63,707 nucleotides of DNA from Paenibacillus sp. J45TS6 (GCF_018403285.1 NZ_BOSJ01000022.1:1-63707); one strand, 5' to 3'. Positions 8,101 through 18,152 are shown, counted from the stretch's first letter. A program made the numbers and translations. The notes: generated from the sequence alone by a model not told the origin.

Positions 8101-8128
8101 AGTATAAATATTTCCAGTTATATGTCAA
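8101..8128 (-). promoter_or_regulatory. Sigma-A promoter of cysH-sat
   Basis: Minus-strand TTGACA (8123-8128) and TATACT (8101-8106) with a 16-nt spacer. The implied 5' leader is about 65 nt. TTCCA repeats (next entry) overlap the spacer and continue upstream, so regulation is probably by a DNA-binding protein. Confidence 0.8.
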
Positions 8129-8190
8129 TGCTATTTCCAAGGTAAACTGTCAGAATTAATATAAATGATTCATATTCCACTTATATTCCA
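8108..8190 (-). promoter_or_regulatory. Four TTCCA repeats around the cysH promoter, possible operator
   Basis: In plus-strand reading, ATATTTCCA (8108-8116), TATTTCCA (8132-8139), ATATTCCA (8172-8179) and ATATTCCA (8183-8190) occur in the same orientation, one inside the promoter spacer. On the coding strand this is TGGAA(A/T)ATA. Repeated sites of this kind suggest a sulfur-metabolism regulator such as CymR or a CysL-type LysR protein. The regulator is not identified here. The rest of the 340-nt gap between cysH and rpsI holds only the rpsI terminator. Confidence 0.4.
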
Positions 8191-8324
8191 GCTATGTGAA
8201 TCAAATTCATAACTCATGAAAACAGTAAATTTGTAACTATATATAAACAAGTAGAACCGTTTGGTCTATATATAGTCCTAATAAAAGCAACTAAAGAAAA
8301 TATGAAATTGATTCTGTATACAAC

Positions 8325-8360
8325 AAAAAAGCCCTCTCTTCCGAAGAAGAAAGGACTTTT
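8325..8360 (-). terminator. rplM-rpsI terminator
   Basis: Minus strand AAAAGTCCTTTCTTC, loop TTCG, then GAAGAGAGGGCTTTTTT. The stem has a strong base and a T6 tract, 12 nt after the rpsI stop. Confidence 0.9.
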
Positions 8361-8372
8361 GATCCGAACAGA

Positions 8373-8768
8373 TTAACGTTTGGAGAACTGAGGTGCGCGA
8401 CGAGCCGCTTTAAGACCGTATTTTTTACGTTCTTTCATACGTGGGTCACGTGTTAAGAAGCCAGCTTTTTTCAAGCTTCCACGGTACTCAGAATCTACTT
8501 TAAGAAGTGCACGGGCGATACCGTGACGAATTGCTCCTGCTTGACCAGTAATACCGCCACCGTGAGCAATAACGAGAATATCGTAGTTGCTTGTAGTTTC
8601 AGTCAGTTCAAGTGGTTGTTTAACGATCAGTTTGAGTGTTTCCAAACCGCCGAAATAATCGTTGATATCACGTTTGTTAATGACAATGCGTCCTTCACCC
8701 GGTACAAGGCGAACACGAGCTACCGAATGTTTACGACGACCTGTCCCATAGTATTGTACTTGTGCCAT
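8373..8768 (-). CDS. rpsI: 30S ribosomal protein S9
   Basis: S9, 131 residues, binds the 16S 3' domain in the small-subunit head. The C-terminal tail ([10 protein letters not shown]) that reaches the P-site tRNA ends with the conserved Lys-Arg. [14 protein letters not shown] near the N-terminus is typical. It follows rplM by 19 nt as the conserved rplM-rpsI pair, and a rho-independent terminator follows. Ordinary in length and composition. Confidence 0.98.
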   Translation of the reverse strand: MAQVQYYGTGRRKHSVARVRLVPGEGRIVINKRDINDYFGGLETLKLIVKQPLELTETTSNYDILVIAHGGGITGQAGAIRHGIARALLKVDSEYRGSLKKAGFLTRDPRMKERKKYGLKAARRAPQFSKR

Positions 8769-8787
8769 GAAACTGTCCTCCTTTTAA

Positions 8788-9225
8788 TTATCCGCGAAGT
8801 TCGTAAACTTCAGGTTTTTGTGCTGCATGTGGATGTTCAGCGCCAGCATATGCTTTCAATCTAAGTTTCATTTGGTTACCCATACGAGTTTTAGGAAGCA
8901 TGCCGTGTACAGCAAGTTCGATCATACGTTCAGGTTTGTTTTTCACCATGTCTTTTGCAACAGTGACTTTGAGGCCACCTGGGTGCATGGAATGACGATA
9001 GTATTTTTTGTTGTCCATTTTCTTACCTGTAAGAACAATTTTCTCAGCATTGATGACAACAACGAAATCACCAGTGTCAACGTGTGGAGTAAATTGTGGC
9101 TTATGTTTACCGCGGATCAGAGCCGCAGCTTCGCTTGCCAAACGGCCAAGCGTTTTGCCTTCAGCGTCAATGATGTGCCAGTTACGCTCAACTTCACTAG
9201 GCTTAGCCATATAAGTGGTACGCAT
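8788..9225 (-). CDS. rplM: 50S ribosomal protein L13
   Basis: L13, 145 residues, an early 23S assembly protein. Family motifs are intact: [19 protein letters not shown] at about 14-32, [11 protein letters not shown], and [16 protein letters not shown] precedes the ATG at 9225. It is first of the rplM-rpsI pair. The 167-nt gap to truA may contain the promoter or an L13 leader, but I could not identify either with confidence. Confidence 0.98.
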   Translation of the reverse strand: MRTTYMAKPSEVERNWHIIDAEGKTLGRLASEAAALIRGKHKPQFTPHVDTGDFVVVINAEKIVLTGKKMDNKKYYRHSMHPGGLKVTVAKDMVKNKPERMIELAVHGMLPKTRMGNQMKLRLKAYAGAEHPHAAQKPEVYELRG

Positions 9226-9392
9226 GAAAAGATCCTCCTTTAAATATCGCGTTCATAATACGCATAAATAGTTATCATTTATATTCGTTAAAAGTTGCTG
9301 TTAGTTTGATGGATTTACGTGTGTTGCATATCGTTTACTTAAATGGGGCTGTGGGAAAGCCATTAAGAAAACACAACTTATATATTACACGA

Positions 9393-10208
9393 TTAAATGC
9401 TACTTCGCAAGACATTATCGCAGGTTTTTTTTAGGAGATGTTCATACTCTACATTCCATAACATTAAACCCTTGCTAACCGCTGTTGGGCCAGCAGCAGA
9501 ACGGTCCTGTGCAGCTAGGATATGTTTCATATCCTCAGGCTGACGTTTCCCTTCTCCTATTTCCAGGAGCGTACCGATAATAATCCGCACCATATGCTGA
9601 AGAAAACCATTACCGGTCAAATAGATATGAATAATACCTTGATCTCGCGGATGATCCACTCTGCACATGGAAGTGTCGTGGTCCATTCGCGCTTCATATA
9701 AAGTCCTGACATGGGAATCCTTCGTTGAATGCCTAGATGCGAAAGAAGTAAAGTCGTGTGTACCTAGTAAGTACGGCAAACTTTCATTCATTGCCTTAAT
9801 ATCGAGCTTACCTGGATGGTGTAACTGTATCCGGCGATTAAATAAATCTGCAAATTGATTAGCATTAATTGTATAGCGATAAGTTTTTCTTTTGGCAGAT
9901 CGCCGGGAATGAAATGAGAGTGGTACTTCGTATGCATCTGTTATAAGGATGTCGTCAGGAAGTCTTGTGTTAAGAGCCATGCACCAGCGCTCAAGAGGAA
10001 TCTTGGACTCTGTGTGAAAGTGAAACACTTGCCCTCTTGCATGGACCCCAGCATCAGTACGTCCCGAGGCATGGATTTTGATTTCCTCTCCAGTCAGATA
10101 GTTAATCGATTTTTCGATGACATCCTGTATTGTGTTGCCTATGGGCTGTGTTTGGAAACCAAAGTAATCCGTTCCATCATAATTCACACGCATACAAATA
10201 TTCCGCAT
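9393..10208 (-). CDS. truA: tRNA pseudouridine(38-40) synthase TruA
   Basis: Isomerises uridines 38-40 of the tRNA anticodon arm to pseudouridine. It is 271 residues from the ATG at 10208, which has GAGGTG 6 nt upstream; a GTG three codons earlier lies inside that site. The catalytic Asp is in GRTDAGVHARGQ (Asp52). RKTYRY and the C-terminal NGFLQHMVRIIIGTLLEIG motif are intact. In B. subtilis the ECF transporter genes lie between rplQ and truA. Here only a terminator and a 90-nt gap separate them. Confidence 0.96.
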   Translation of the reverse strand: MRNICMRVNYDGTDYFGFQTQPIGNTIQDVIEKSINYLTGEEIKIHASGRTDAGVHARGQVFHFHTESKIPLERWCMALNTRLPDDILITDAYEVPLSFHSRRSAKRKTYRYTINANQFADLFNRRIQLHHPGKLDIKAMNESLPYLLGTHDFTSFASRHSTKDSHVRTLYEARMDHDTSMCRVDHPRDQGIIHIYLTGNGFLQHMVRIIIGTLLEIGEGKRQPEDMKHILAAQDRSAAGPTAVSKGLMLWNVEYEHLLKKTCDNVLRSSI

Positions 10209-10270
10209 TATTCTCACCTCATCATACCATACTAATCACAGCAACCACTCGTAATGACAGCATCACAATG

Positions 10271-10293
10271 AAAAAGAGCTCCTCTCGGAGCTC
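10271..10293 (-). terminator. Terminator of the alpha operon after rplQ
   Basis: Minus strand GAGCTCC, loop GAGA, GGAGCTC, then TTTTT. Seven G/C-rich pairs and a T5 tract, about 90 nt after the rplQ stop. It closes the long S10-spc-alpha transcription unit. Confidence 0.85.
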
Positions 10294-10381
10294 CTCCCCA
10301 AACTACAGCGCAGCACTAGCGAAAAAAAGGGGCAGTTCAGAACCTAGATCCTGTCCACCCTTCCTTCACTCTCGCCTCATA

Positions 10382-10747
10382 TTACACGCGGTCTACTAAT
10401 TCCAAGTAAACCATAGGTGCAGAATCACCGCGACGAGGTCCCAGTTTCATGATACGAGTGTATCCACCTGGACGCTCAGTGTAACGTGGTGCAATATCGC
10501 TGAACAGTTTTTGAATTGCATCCTGTTCACCATCAATTGTTTCACGGCGCACATATGCAGCAACTTGACGACGTGCGTGCAAATCACCTTTTTTAGCTTT
10601 AGTGATCAGTTTTTCAGCGATAGAACGAACTTCTTTCGCTTTCGCTTCCGTCGTTTGAATGCGCTCATACAAGAACAGATCCGTTACGAGGTCACGGAAC
10701 AATGCTTTACGAGCACTGGAGTTACGACCCAACTTTTGGTATGCCAT
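10382..10747 (-). CDS. rplQ: 50S ribosomal protein L17
   Basis: L17, 121 residues, sits near the polypeptide exit tunnel. The opening [20 protein letters not shown] and the closing [22 protein letters not shown] segments are diagnostic. Last gene of the alpha operon, after rpoA (34-nt gap), followed by a terminator. Nothing unusual. Confidence 0.98.
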   Translation of the reverse strand: MAYQKLGRNSSARKALFRDLVTDLFLYERIQTTEAKAKEVRSIAEKLITKAKKGDLHARRQVAAYVRRETIDGEQDAIQKLFSDIAPRYTERPGGYTRIMKLGPRRGDSAPMVYLELVDRV

Positions 10748-10781
10748 GTTTTCCCCTCCTTCACTTCAAGCAATCGTGTTG

Positions 10782-11726
10782 CTATTCTTCTGTACGAAGA
10801 CCCAAACCAAGCTCTTCGAGCTTCTCTTGCACTTCTTCTAAAGATTTACGACCCAGGTTACGTACCTTCATCATGTCCTCTTCAGTTTTCGTTGTAAGTT
10901 CTTGAACCGTGTTGATACCAGCACGTTTCAAGCAGTTATAGGATCGAACAGATAGATCGAGCTCTTCGATCGTCATTTCGAGTACTTTTTCTTTTTTGTC
11001 TTCCTCTTTTTCGACCATGATTTCTGCATCTTTCGCTTCGTCTGTTAGACCCACAAAGAGCAGTACATGTTCAGTCAAGATTTTAGCGCCAAGACTTACA
11101 GCTTCTTCTGGACGAATGCTGCCATCAGTCCAAATTTCAAGTGTAAGCTTATCGTAGTTTGTTACTTGACCTACACGCGTATTTTCAACACCGTAGTTGA
11201 CACGCGCAATCGGGGTATAGATCGAATCCACAGGGATGACGCCGATCGGCTGATCATCGCGTTTATTCCGATCTGCCTGGACGTAGCCGCGACCGCGATT
11301 GGCATAAATACGCATGTGAAGTCTCGAACCTGGACCAAGAGTAGCGATATGAAGATCCGGATTAAGGATTTCAACATCACTATCCGCACGGATATCTCCG
11401 GCTGTAACAGCCCCTTCACCTTCAGCATCAATCTCAAGAATCTTCTCTTCATCAGAGTGAATCTTCAAAGACAAAGCTTTAAGGTTCAGAATGATTTCCG
11501 TAACGTCTTCCATTACGCCAGGAACTGTAGCAAACTCGTGCAACACTCCATCGATTTGCACCGATGTAACTGCCGCACCTGGAAGTGAGGAAAGCAAGAT
11601 ACGGCGAAGCGAGTTACCCAGCGTCGTACCATATCCGCGTTCCAGCGGTTCTACCACAAATTTGCCATAAGTGCCATCATCGTTGACGTCTACCGTCTCA
11701 ATTTTTGGCTTTTCGATTTCTATCAC
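10782..11726 (-). CDS. rpoA: DNA-directed RNA polymerase subunit alpha
   Basis: Alpha subunit, 314 residues. The N-terminal dimerisation and assembly domain spans about 1-228 ([20 protein letters not shown] near 27-46). An acidic linker ([11 protein letters not shown], about 236-246) leads to the C-terminal UP-element and activator-binding domain (about 247-314; [16 protein letters not shown] and [11 protein letters not shown]). Length and domains are normal for Firmicutes. It lies between rpsK and rplQ. A 133-nt gap upstream contains an extended -10 promoter candidate. Confidence 0.99.
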   Translation of the reverse strand: MIEIEKPKIETVDVNDDGTYGKFVVEPLERGYGTTLGNSLRRILLSSLPGAAVTSVQIDGVLHEFATVPGVMEDVTEIILNLKALSLKIHSDEEKILEIDAEGEGAVTAGDIRADSDVEILNPDLHIATLGPGSRLHMRIYANRGRGYVQADRNKRDDQPIGVIPVDSIYTPIARVNYGVENTRVGQVTNYDKLTLEIWTDGSIRPEEAVSLGAKILTEHVLLFVGLTDEAKDAEIMVEKEEDKKEKVLEMTIEELDLSVRSYNCLKRAGINTVQELTTKTEEDMMKVRNLGRKSLEEVQEKLEELGLGLRTEE

Positions 11727-11830
11727 TGCAATACCCCTCCTTCAAAACGTCGGTCCGATATGAAATATTTACCTTATCTAGTGTTACCATGTAGTATGCC
11801 TAAACAACCATTATTAACAGATTGTGCCGG

Positions 11831-11839
11831 ATTATACCA
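11831..11839 (-). promoter_or_regulatory. Possible internal extended -10 promoter upstream of rpoA
   Basis: Minus strand TGGTATAAT is a full extended -10 (TGnTATAAT) in the rpsK-rpoA gap. No good -35 is seen 17 nt upstream. It could give extra rpoA-rplQ transcription. Weak evidence. Confidence 0.35.
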
Positions 11840-11859
11840 CACGAAGGGGGCAAATCTCA

Positions 11860-12255
11860 TTAGACACGACGACGTTTTGGAGGACGGCATCCGTTATGTG
11901 GCACAGGAGTTACGTCTTTGATCAGGTTAACTTCAAGACCAGCAGCTTGCAAAGAGCGGATCGCTGCTTCACGGCCAGCACCTGGACCTTTAACCATAAC
12001 TTCAACTGATTTCATGCCGTGTTCCATTGCTGCTTTAGCTGCAGTTTCTGCTGCCATTTGAGCTGCGAATGGAGTCGACTTACGGGAACCTCTAAATCCA
12101 AGACCGCCGGAGCTTGCCCAAGAGATAGCGTTACCGTGTGGATCCGTAATAGTAACAATTGTGTTATTGAACGTGGAACGAATATGAGCCACGCCAGATT
12201 CAATATTTTTACGGTCACGACGTTTAGTACGTACGACTTTTTTCGGTTTAGCCAT
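11860..12255 (-). CDS. rpsK: 30S ribosomal protein S11
   Basis: S11, 131 residues, platform protein contacting 16S near the E site. [20 protein letters not shown] and the C-terminal [18 protein letters not shown] are diagnostic and intact. It lies 19 nt after rpsM in the alpha operon (infA-rpmJ-rpsM-rpsK-rpoA-rplQ). Note that rpsD, part of this operon in E. coli, is absent here, as is usual in Firmicutes. Confidence 0.98.
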   Translation of the reverse strand: MAKPKKVVRTKRRDRKNIESGVAHIRSTFNNTIVTITDPHGNAISWASSGGLGFRGSRKSTPFAAQMAAETAAKAAMEHGMKSVEVMVKGPGAGREAAIRSLQAAGLEVNLIKDVTPVPHNGCRPPKRRRV

Positions 12256-12274
12256 TGTAGATTATCCTCCCTTC

Positions 12275-12643
12275 TTATTTCTTTTTGTTTGCTACAGTAC
12301 GACGAGGACCTTTACGCGTACGAGCATTTGTTTTAGTACGTTGTCCACGAACTGGAAGTCCACGACGGTGACGAACACCACGGTAACATCCGATCTCAGT
12401 CAAACGTTTAATATTTAAAGAAATTTCTCGACGAAGGTCACCTTCTACCTTAACCGTTTTGTCGATACTTTCACGTAATTTGCTCACTTCATCTTCCGTA
12501 AGATCACGGACACGAGTATTCGGACTAATGCCTGTTTCGCTCAAAATTTTCTTGGAAGTCGTTGAACCGATTCCGAAAATATATGTCAAGGCGATCTCAA
12601 CGCGTTTATCACGTGGCAAATCCACACCAGCTATACGAGCCAT
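12275..12643 (-). CDS. rpsM: 30S ribosomal protein S13
   Basis: S13, 122 residues, head protein contacting the P-site tRNA and bridging to L5. Begins [20 protein letters not shown] and ends with the basic [18 protein letters not shown] tail. Follows rpmJ by about 20 nt with a GGGGGTGT-type binding site. Normal length and position. Confidence 0.98.
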   Translation of the reverse strand: MARIAGVDLPRDKRVEIALTYIFGIGSTTSKKILSETGISPNTRVRDLTEDEVSKLRESIDKTVKVEGDLRREISLNIKRLTEIGCYRGVRHRRGLPVRGQRTKTNARTRKGPRRTVANKKK

Positions 12644-12664
12644 TTTACGCTACACCCCCTTCTA

Positions 12665-12799
<135 letters not shown>

Positions 12800-12936
12800 T
12801 TACGATGAGTAAAACTGACTTCGAAAGCATGCTAACAGCCAGATAATACACAATCTATCTACATAGCGTACACTAGATTATGATACCATGCAAAGCTGAT
12901 ATAAACCTTCATCGTTATTTCAGAAAATAAGCCTTA

Positions 12937-13152
12937 CTATTTACGATAAGTTATACGCCCTTTTGATAGGTCATAAGGCGATAACTGAACAACCACTTTA
13001 TCTCCTGTCAGAATGCGGATAAAGTGCATCCGCAGTTTGCCGGAAACGTGAGCTAGAATTTGATGACCATTCTCAAGCTCTACTTTGAACGTTGCGTTGG
13101 GAAGCGGCTCAAGAACCGTTCCTTCCACTTCAATGACATCTTCTTTGGCCAC
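12937..13152 (-). CDS. infA: Translation initiation factor IF-1
   Basis: IF-1, 71 residues, a single OB-fold S1-like domain that binds the 30S A site during initiation. Begins [39 protein letters not shown] is intact. The start codon is GTG at 13152 with AGGAGAC upstream. It lies 18 nt after the KOW-domain gene. In B. subtilis the gene before it is map followed by the KOW gene; here map is degraded. Confidence 0.98.
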   Translation of the reverse strand: MAKEDVIEVEGTVLEPLPNATFKVELENGHQILAHVSGKLRMHFIRILTGDKVVVQLSPYDLSKGRITYRK

Positions 13153-13170
13153 AGTTAGTCTCCTTTCTCT

Positions 13171-13461
13171 TCAGCTTTGAACTTCGCCTACATTTAAGAA
13201 CTGCTGAACTGCATAACGCAGTTTTCCGTTCGTTACCCGTCCAACTTCGTTTAAGCTGTTCACAACCTCGCTGCTAATCATCGGCTGGGGTTCCAGGTGA
13301 AGAAGGTTCTTCTTCTTTCGTCCGTCAAACTTACGTTTGTATCCGTCAGCAATATACACGAACCTGTTGTCCTCAACAGCAATGACTACTGCAATCTGAC
13401 CGGCATCTCTGCCGCGAAGTATTTTTACGATCTGTCCGACTTGTGGGATCTTTTGATTCAT
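13171..13461 (-). CDS. KOW-domain (L14e-like) RNA-binding protein
   Basis: A 96-residue protein with an N-terminal KOW/SH3-like RNA-binding domain (VGQIVKILRGRDAGQIAVV near residues 8-26; YIADGYKRKFDGRKKKNLLH later). Genes of this family occur next to infA in Firmicutes and probably bind rRNA or assist assembly; the exact role is not known. ATG at 13461 has a GTAGGTGATG-type site overlapping the stop of the map remnant (13469-13471). A longer in-frame version starting at 13608 would have no homology upstream and is rejected. The stop is 18 nt before infA. Confidence 0.9.
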   Translation of the reverse strand: MNQKIPQVGQIVKILRGRDAGQIAVVIAVEDNRFVYIADGYKRKFDGRKKKNLLHLEPQPMISSEVVNSLNEVGRVTNGKLRYAVQQFLNVGEVQS

Positions 13462-13468
13462 CGTCTCA

Positions 13469-13827
13469 TCACCTACGCATCTCGCTTTCGTAAAAATTAC
13501 ATCCTGTCTGGTTAAGAACAAAAGAAAGTTCTTGAGCACACAGCACATTGTCATACGACATTGTATACAGCCGAACATTGTTCGACGCTTCATGCACTCT
13601 TCGTTCATCGACTGAAGTACAAATACTGGCAGGAAAACCGTTATAACCTGTGAAAGACGGCACAGCCCCTTGACTGCGATTATGTTGATCAGTCATTTGG
13701 TCAAGTTCTCCGGACAAAACCCGAGCAATACCGTGAATTGCAGGATCAGCCTGCACTGATGTGCGAGTTAATCTTGCATCACAGTTTGATCCCAGTTCTG
13801 CATCGGACTTACAAATGATCATTACCA

Positions 13828-13828
<1 letters not shown>
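13469..13828 (-). pseudogene. map: Degraded methionine aminopeptidase remnant (map), still an open frame of 119 codons
   Basis: Methionine aminopeptidase (about 250 residues) is encoded between adk and infA in Bacillus and relatives. Here a 119-codon frame begins MVMIICKSDAELG, the normal Map start, then is scrambled for about 37 codons. It recovers the Map segment RSQGAVPSFTGYNGFPASI (residues about 51-69) plus CTSVDERRVH, then loses all homology. Every metal ligand of Map lies after this point and is missing. The initiator overlaps the adk stop (TAATG), and the stop lies 8 nt before the KOW gene start. So the frame and its translational coupling are kept at both ends although the enzyme is destroyed. 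In another frame, LFLTRQD just before the end could be the old Map C-terminus, suggesting an internal deletion. A working map must exist elsewhere. Confidence 0.85.
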
Positions 13829-14478
<650 letters not shown>

Positions 14479-14519
14479 TCACTCCCTCCAAGACTATCCC
14501 TTCAACAAGAAACAGCACA

Positions 14520-14581
14520 ATAGGTGCCGGTTCTGGCAACAATCAAACAAATGATTAGCTGCTTTCAATACCGGAACCTAT
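14520..14581 (-). repeat. Imperfect inverted repeat between secY and adk
   Basis: TAGGTGCCGGT (14521-14531) and ACCGGAACCTA (14570-14580) pair in 10 of 11 positions and enclose about 38 nt. On the minus strand it starts just after the secY stop (stop at 14584-14586). No T-run follows, so it is more likely a folding or processing element than a terminator. Confidence 0.4.
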
Positions 14582-14583
14582 GG

Positions 14584-15882
14584 CTACTTATTGATGAAAC
14601 CTTTGTAATGGCGTTTAATCAATTGACTTTCGATTTGTTTGGTCGTATCCAGTGCTACACCGATTACGATCAGCATGGATGTACCTGCAAGTTGTGCAAC
14701 TTGCGGCAAACCAGAAAGTGAACCTAAGAATACAGGTAGAACGGAGATGACAGCCAAGAACAAAGCTCCGGTCATAGTCAAACGAGTCATGACACGGGAC
14801 AAGTATTTCTCAGTTGCTTTACCCGGGCGAATGCCTGGGATGTAACCACCATTCTTTTTCATGTTATCGGCCATTTGTTGCGGGTTCATCTGCACGAAAG
14901 TGTAGAAGAACGTAAAACCGATAATCATAAGTACATAGAGTACCATACCTAGCGGTTTGTCATAAGACAAATTAGCAGTTACCCAAGTAGCCCAGCCATA
15001 ATTGGTCCAAAATGAAGCAATAATGACAGGGAACTGAAGAAGTGATACAGCAAAAATGACTGGGATAACACCTGCCGCATTGATCTTCAGCGGAATATGA
15101 GTGTTTTGTCCACCATACATTTTGTTACCTACAACACGTTTAGCATATTGAACCGGAATCTTCCGAATCGCCTGCTGGATGTAAATAACCCCTACTACTG
15201 TTAACAGGAGAACCAGTACCACAATGATCACTTTAAGTGCATTCATGAATACTTGATCAGCCTGGATAAATTCAGATTCAATTGTTGTACGGATTACATT
15301 CGGAATCGTTGAGACGATACCTGCGAAGATAATGATGGAAATCCCGTTACCAATACCTTTTTCAGTAATCTGCTCACCGAGCCACATGAGGAATGAAGTA
15401 CCTGCAGTCAACACAATTGCAATGATAACATAGTCAATGAATGTCGCATTCGGTATCATTTCCTGTCCATACAACCGATTAAAACTGAGTGAAGTACCAA
15501 AAGCCTGGATTAACCCCAAAATTACTGTACCATAACGTGTAAGCTGCGCAAGTTTTTTCTTACCATGCTCACCTTGTTTAGCCCATTCCGCTAGTTTCGG
15601 AATAACATCCATCGACAGAAGCTGTACAATGATGGAAGCTGTAATATATGGCATAATCCCGAGCGCAAAAATCGAAAATTGGAACAACGCTCCGCCCGAG
15701 AATGTGTTCAGAAGACCAAACAATTCTCTGCCTTGCGAATCTGCCGCAGTGAATACTTCTTTGTTAACTCCGGGAACCGGAACAAAGGAGCCAATGCGAT
15801 AGATTATCAGAACAAAGAGAGTGAATAAAATCCGTTTACGCAGATCTTCAACTCGCCATATATTCTTTAAGGATGTGAGCAT
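14584..15882 (-). CDS. secY: Preprotein translocase subunit SecY
   Basis: Channel subunit of the SecYEG translocon, 432 residues with ten membrane segments. Begins [20 protein letters not shown]. The plug-region sequence GALFQFSIFALGIMPYITASI and the cytoplasmic loop ANDMKKNGG-type segment (MADNMKKNGGYIPGIRPG, about 336-353) are present. The start codon overlaps the rplO stop by one base (shared A at 15882), indicating translational coupling in the spc operon. SecE is encoded separately upstream of nusG. Confidence 0.98.
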   Translation of the reverse strand: MLTSLKNIWRVEDLRKRILFTLFVLIIYRIGSFVPVPGVNKEVFTAADSQGRELFGLLNTFSGGALFQFSIFALGIMPYITASIIVQLLSMDVIPKLAEWAKQGEHGKKKLAQLTRYGTVILGLIQAFGTSLSFNRLYGQEMIPNATFIDYVIIAIVLTAGTSFLMWLGEQITEKGIGNGISIIIFAGIVSTIPNVIRTTIESEFIQADQVFMNALKVIIVVLVLLLTVVGVIYIQQAIRKIPVQYAKRVVGNKMYGGQNTHIPLKINAAGVIPVIFAVSLLQFPVIIASFWTNYGWATWVTANLSYDKPLGMVLYVLMIIGFTFFYTFVQMNPQQMADNMKKNGGYIPGIRPGKATEKYLSRVMTRLTMTGALFLAVISVLPVFLGSLSGLPQVAQLAGTSMLIVIGVALDTTKQIESQLIKRHYKGFINK

Positions 15883-16322
15883 TAGATCACCTCGGTTTTA
15901 CCGCCGGCAGCCTCGATTTTCTCTACCGCAGATTGAGAGAACTTGTTAGCTTTAACTGTCAACTTCACAGTAATATCGCCATTACCCAGAATTTTGATTC
16001 CGGATTTTGTGTTTTTCACAATACCCGAATTAACCAAAATTTCTGGAGTTACTTCTGTACCTGCTTCAAAACTGTTCAGATCTTGAAGATTCACAACCGC
16101 ATACTCTTTACGAGTAGGATTTGTGAAACCGCGTTTTGGCAGACGACGATACAATGGGTTTTGTCCACCCTCGAAGCCTGGACGTACACCACCGCCAGAG
16201 CGAGAGTTTTGACCTTTATGACCGCGACCTGAAGTTTTACCCATACCGCTGGAAGTACCGCGTCCAACGCGTTTGCGTTCTTTGCGGGATCCAGGTGCTG
16301 GAGAAAGTTCATGTAACTTCAT
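15882..16322 (-). CDS. rplO: 50S ribosomal protein L15
   Basis: L15, 146 residues, late-assembly 50S protein. [20 protein letters not shown] and the glycine-rich [19 protein letters not shown] stretch are diagnostic. The ATG at 16322 has AGGAGGT upstream; a GTG four codons earlier sits inside that site. Its last base overlaps secY. Normal spc operon position after rpmD. Confidence 0.98.
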   Translation of the reverse strand: MKLHELSPAPGSRKERKRVGRGTSSGMGKTSGRGHKGQNSRSGGGVRPGFEGGQNPLYRRLPKRGFTNPTRKEYAVVNLQDLNSFEAGTEVTPEILVNSGIVKNTKSGIKILGNGDITVKLTVKANKFSQSAVEKIEAAGGKTEVI

Positions 16323-16369
16323 CGTTCGTTGCACCTCCTTAATGATTTGTGGGACAAGTCCCTTACGTA

Positions 16370-16555
16370 TTACTCTTGGATTTCTTTAACAGAAACCATG
16401 TGACTTACTTTGTTCACCATACCGCGGATAGCAGCATTATCGTTATGAACCACAGTTTGGTTGATCTTACGAAGACCGAGTGTGTTAACAGTCGCTCTTT
16501 GTGACTCATTACGTCCGATCAAACTGCGAACGAGGGTAATTTCCAATTTAGCCAT
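16370..16555 (-). CDS. rpmD: 50S ribosomal protein L30
   Basis: L30, 61 residues, begins [20 protein letters not shown] and contains the conserved [19 protein letters not shown] segment. Between rpsE (12-nt gap) and rplO in the spc operon. Ordinary length and sequence. Confidence 0.97.
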   Translation of the reverse strand: MAKLEITLVRSLIGRNESQRATVNTLGLRKINQTVVHNDNAAIRGMVNKVSHMVSVKEIQE

Positions 16556-16567
16556 GAGATTCCCTCC

Positions 16568-17065
16568 TTAGCCCCGAAGCTCTTCGACAGTTTTTCCACG
16601 CAATTTCGCTACATCTTCAGCGCGTTTCAAGCGGGACAAACCTTCCAAGGTCGCATTGACCATGTTCATGGAATTCGAAGAACCCAGTGATTTTGTCAAA
16701 ATGTCACCTACACCAGCAAGTTCCAAAACGGCACGTACTGGTCCACCAGCGATAACTCCAGTACCTTCAGAAGCTGGTTTCAAAAGAACACGGCCAGCGC
16801 CGAACTTACCAGTGATCGTGTGAGGAATAGATGTTCCTACGATTGGCACATAAATCAGATTTTTCTTAGCATCATCAATACCTTTGCGAATCGCATCAGG
16901 TACTTCGCCAGCTTTACCAATACCAGCTCCAACCCAGCCGTTGCCATCGCCGACAACAACTAGTGCGCTGAAACTGAAACGGCGTCCGCCTTTTACTACT
17001 TTAGCTACGCGATTAATATTTACAACTCTTTCAGTGAGTTCTAAAGTGTTAGGATCTACACGCAA
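16568..17065 (-). CDS. rpsE: 30S ribosomal protein S5
   Basis: S5, 165 residues, a decoding-accuracy and mRNA-entry protein; spectinomycin acts nearby. The double-stranded RNA-binding-like N domain contains [20 protein letters not shown]. The C-terminal domain follows ([17 protein letters not shown] onward). The spectinomycin-loop sequence VVKGGRR looks wild type. The start codon is TTG at 17065 with GGAGGTTAACGAC upstream. In spc operon order between rplR and rpmD. Confidence 0.98.
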   Translation of the reverse strand: MRVDPNTLELTERVVNINRVAKVVKGGRRFSFSALVVVGDGNGWVGAGIGKAGEVPDAIRKGIDDAKKNLIYVPIVGTSIPHTITGKFGAGRVLLKPASEGTGVIAGGPVRAVLELAGVGDILTKSLGSSNSMNMVNATLEGLSRLKRAEDVAKLRGKTVEELRG

Positions 17066-17091
17066 GTCGTTAACCTCCTTTTAAAAATATC

Positions 17092-17460
17092 TTAGAATTC
17101 AAGCCCTGCTTCACGAGCAGCATCAGCTAATGCTTGAACACGTCCATGATAAAGGTAGCCACCACGATCGAAAACGATGTTAGTGTATCCTTTTTCTTTT
17201 GCACGTTTAGCAACGAGTTCGCCGACTTTACGAGCCGCTTCTACGTTACCACCGTTACTGATTTCGCCACTGATTGCTTTATCTACTGTTGATGCGGATA
17301 CCAGGGTTACACCTGCTACATCATCGATCAATTGAGCGTAGATATGCTTGGATGAACGGAATACGTTCAAACGTGGACGTTCAGCTGTTCCAGAAATTTT
17401 ACCACGAACACGGATATGTCTTTTCAGACGCACTTTGTTCTTATCTTGTTTAGTAATCAT
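17092..17460 (-). CDS. rplR: 50S ribosomal protein L18
   Basis: L18, 122 residues, 5S rRNA-binding protein of the central protuberance. Basic N-terminal [20 protein letters not shown] and C-terminal [20 protein letters not shown] are diagnostic. Follows rplF after a 119-nt gap, which is longer than its neighbours and shows no recognised element. Confidence 0.97.
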   Translation of the reverse strand: MITKQDKNKVRLKRHIRVRGKISGTAERPRLNVFRSSKHIYAQLIDDVAGVTLVSASTVDKAISGEISNGGNVEAARKVGELVAKRAKEKGYTNIVFDRGGYLYHGRVQALADAAREAGLEF

Positions 17461-17579
17461 CTTCGTTTCACTCCCTTCAGTTTGCCTTTAACGCTTCATA
17501 TTAAGACGCACAGGGTATATTAGAAACACGAGCATATCGCCACCATATAATAGGGACGAGGGAAAAACGGTAAGAAAAC

Positions 17580-18122
17580 TTATTTCTTCTTACCGGCTTT
17601 ACCTTCCTTACGGATAATGCGCTCGCCTTCATATTTAATCCCTTTACCTTTGTAAGGCTCAGGTTCGCGAACAGAACGGATCTCAGCTGCATATGCACCT
17701 ACACGCTCTTTATTGATACCGCGAACGATGATTTTTGTGTTCGTAGGAACATCAAACTCAATGCCCGGCTCCGGAGTGATTTCTACCGGATGGGAGTAAC
17801 CTACGTTCAGTACGATCTTATCTCCAGATTTGCTTGCACGATATCCGACCCCAACCAGCTCTAGAGATTTTTCGAAACCTTCAGTTACACCACTTACCAT
17901 GTTACTAACTACGGAACGAGTAGTACCGTGTAGGGAACGATGGAGTTTGTTGTCAGAAGGACGAGTTACAAGAATTTCATTATTTTCAACAGTTACCTTC
18001 ATATCTTTATGAAGTTCACGTGTGAGAGTACCTTTAGGACCTTTAACCGTAATAACGGTGTCATTCAAAGTGACTTCTACGCCACTTGGTACAGTAATTG
18101 GTTTGCGACCAATACGGGACAT
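17580..18122 (-). CDS. rplF: 50S ribosomal protein L6
   Basis: L6, 180 residues, two-domain protein at the base of the factor-binding site. [20 protein letters not shown] and the C-terminal [20 protein letters not shown] are diagnostic. ATG at 18122 lies after AAGGAGGTGCAACAC; the in-frame GTG nine bases earlier is part of the binding site. Normal length. Confidence 0.98.
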   Translation of the reverse strand: MSRIGRKPITVPSGVEVTLNDTVITVKGPKGTLTRELHKDMKVTVENNEILVTRPSDNKLHRSLHGTTRSVVSNMVSGVTEGFEKSLELVGVGYRASKSGDKIVLNVGYSHPVEITPEPGIEFDVPTNTKIIVRGINKERVGAYAAEIRSVREPEPYKGKGIKYEGERIIRKEGKAGKKK

Positions 18123-18152
18123 GTGTTGCACCTCCTTGTTTTGTGACTTATA

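Noticed and set aside
8033-8372. SAM (S-box) riboswitch or T-box ahead of cysH
   Set aside because: The leader from the promoter is only about 65 nt and lacks the conserved core and terminator of either class.
9226-9392. L13 autoregulatory leader upstream of rplM
   Set aside because: The gap is large enough, but I could not find convincing paired stems matching a known L13 leader.
13462-13608. N-terminal extension of the KOW-domain protein
   Set aside because: The added 49 residues have no homology to the family, and a good start with binding site exists at 13461. Part of it may be the old Map tail in another frame.
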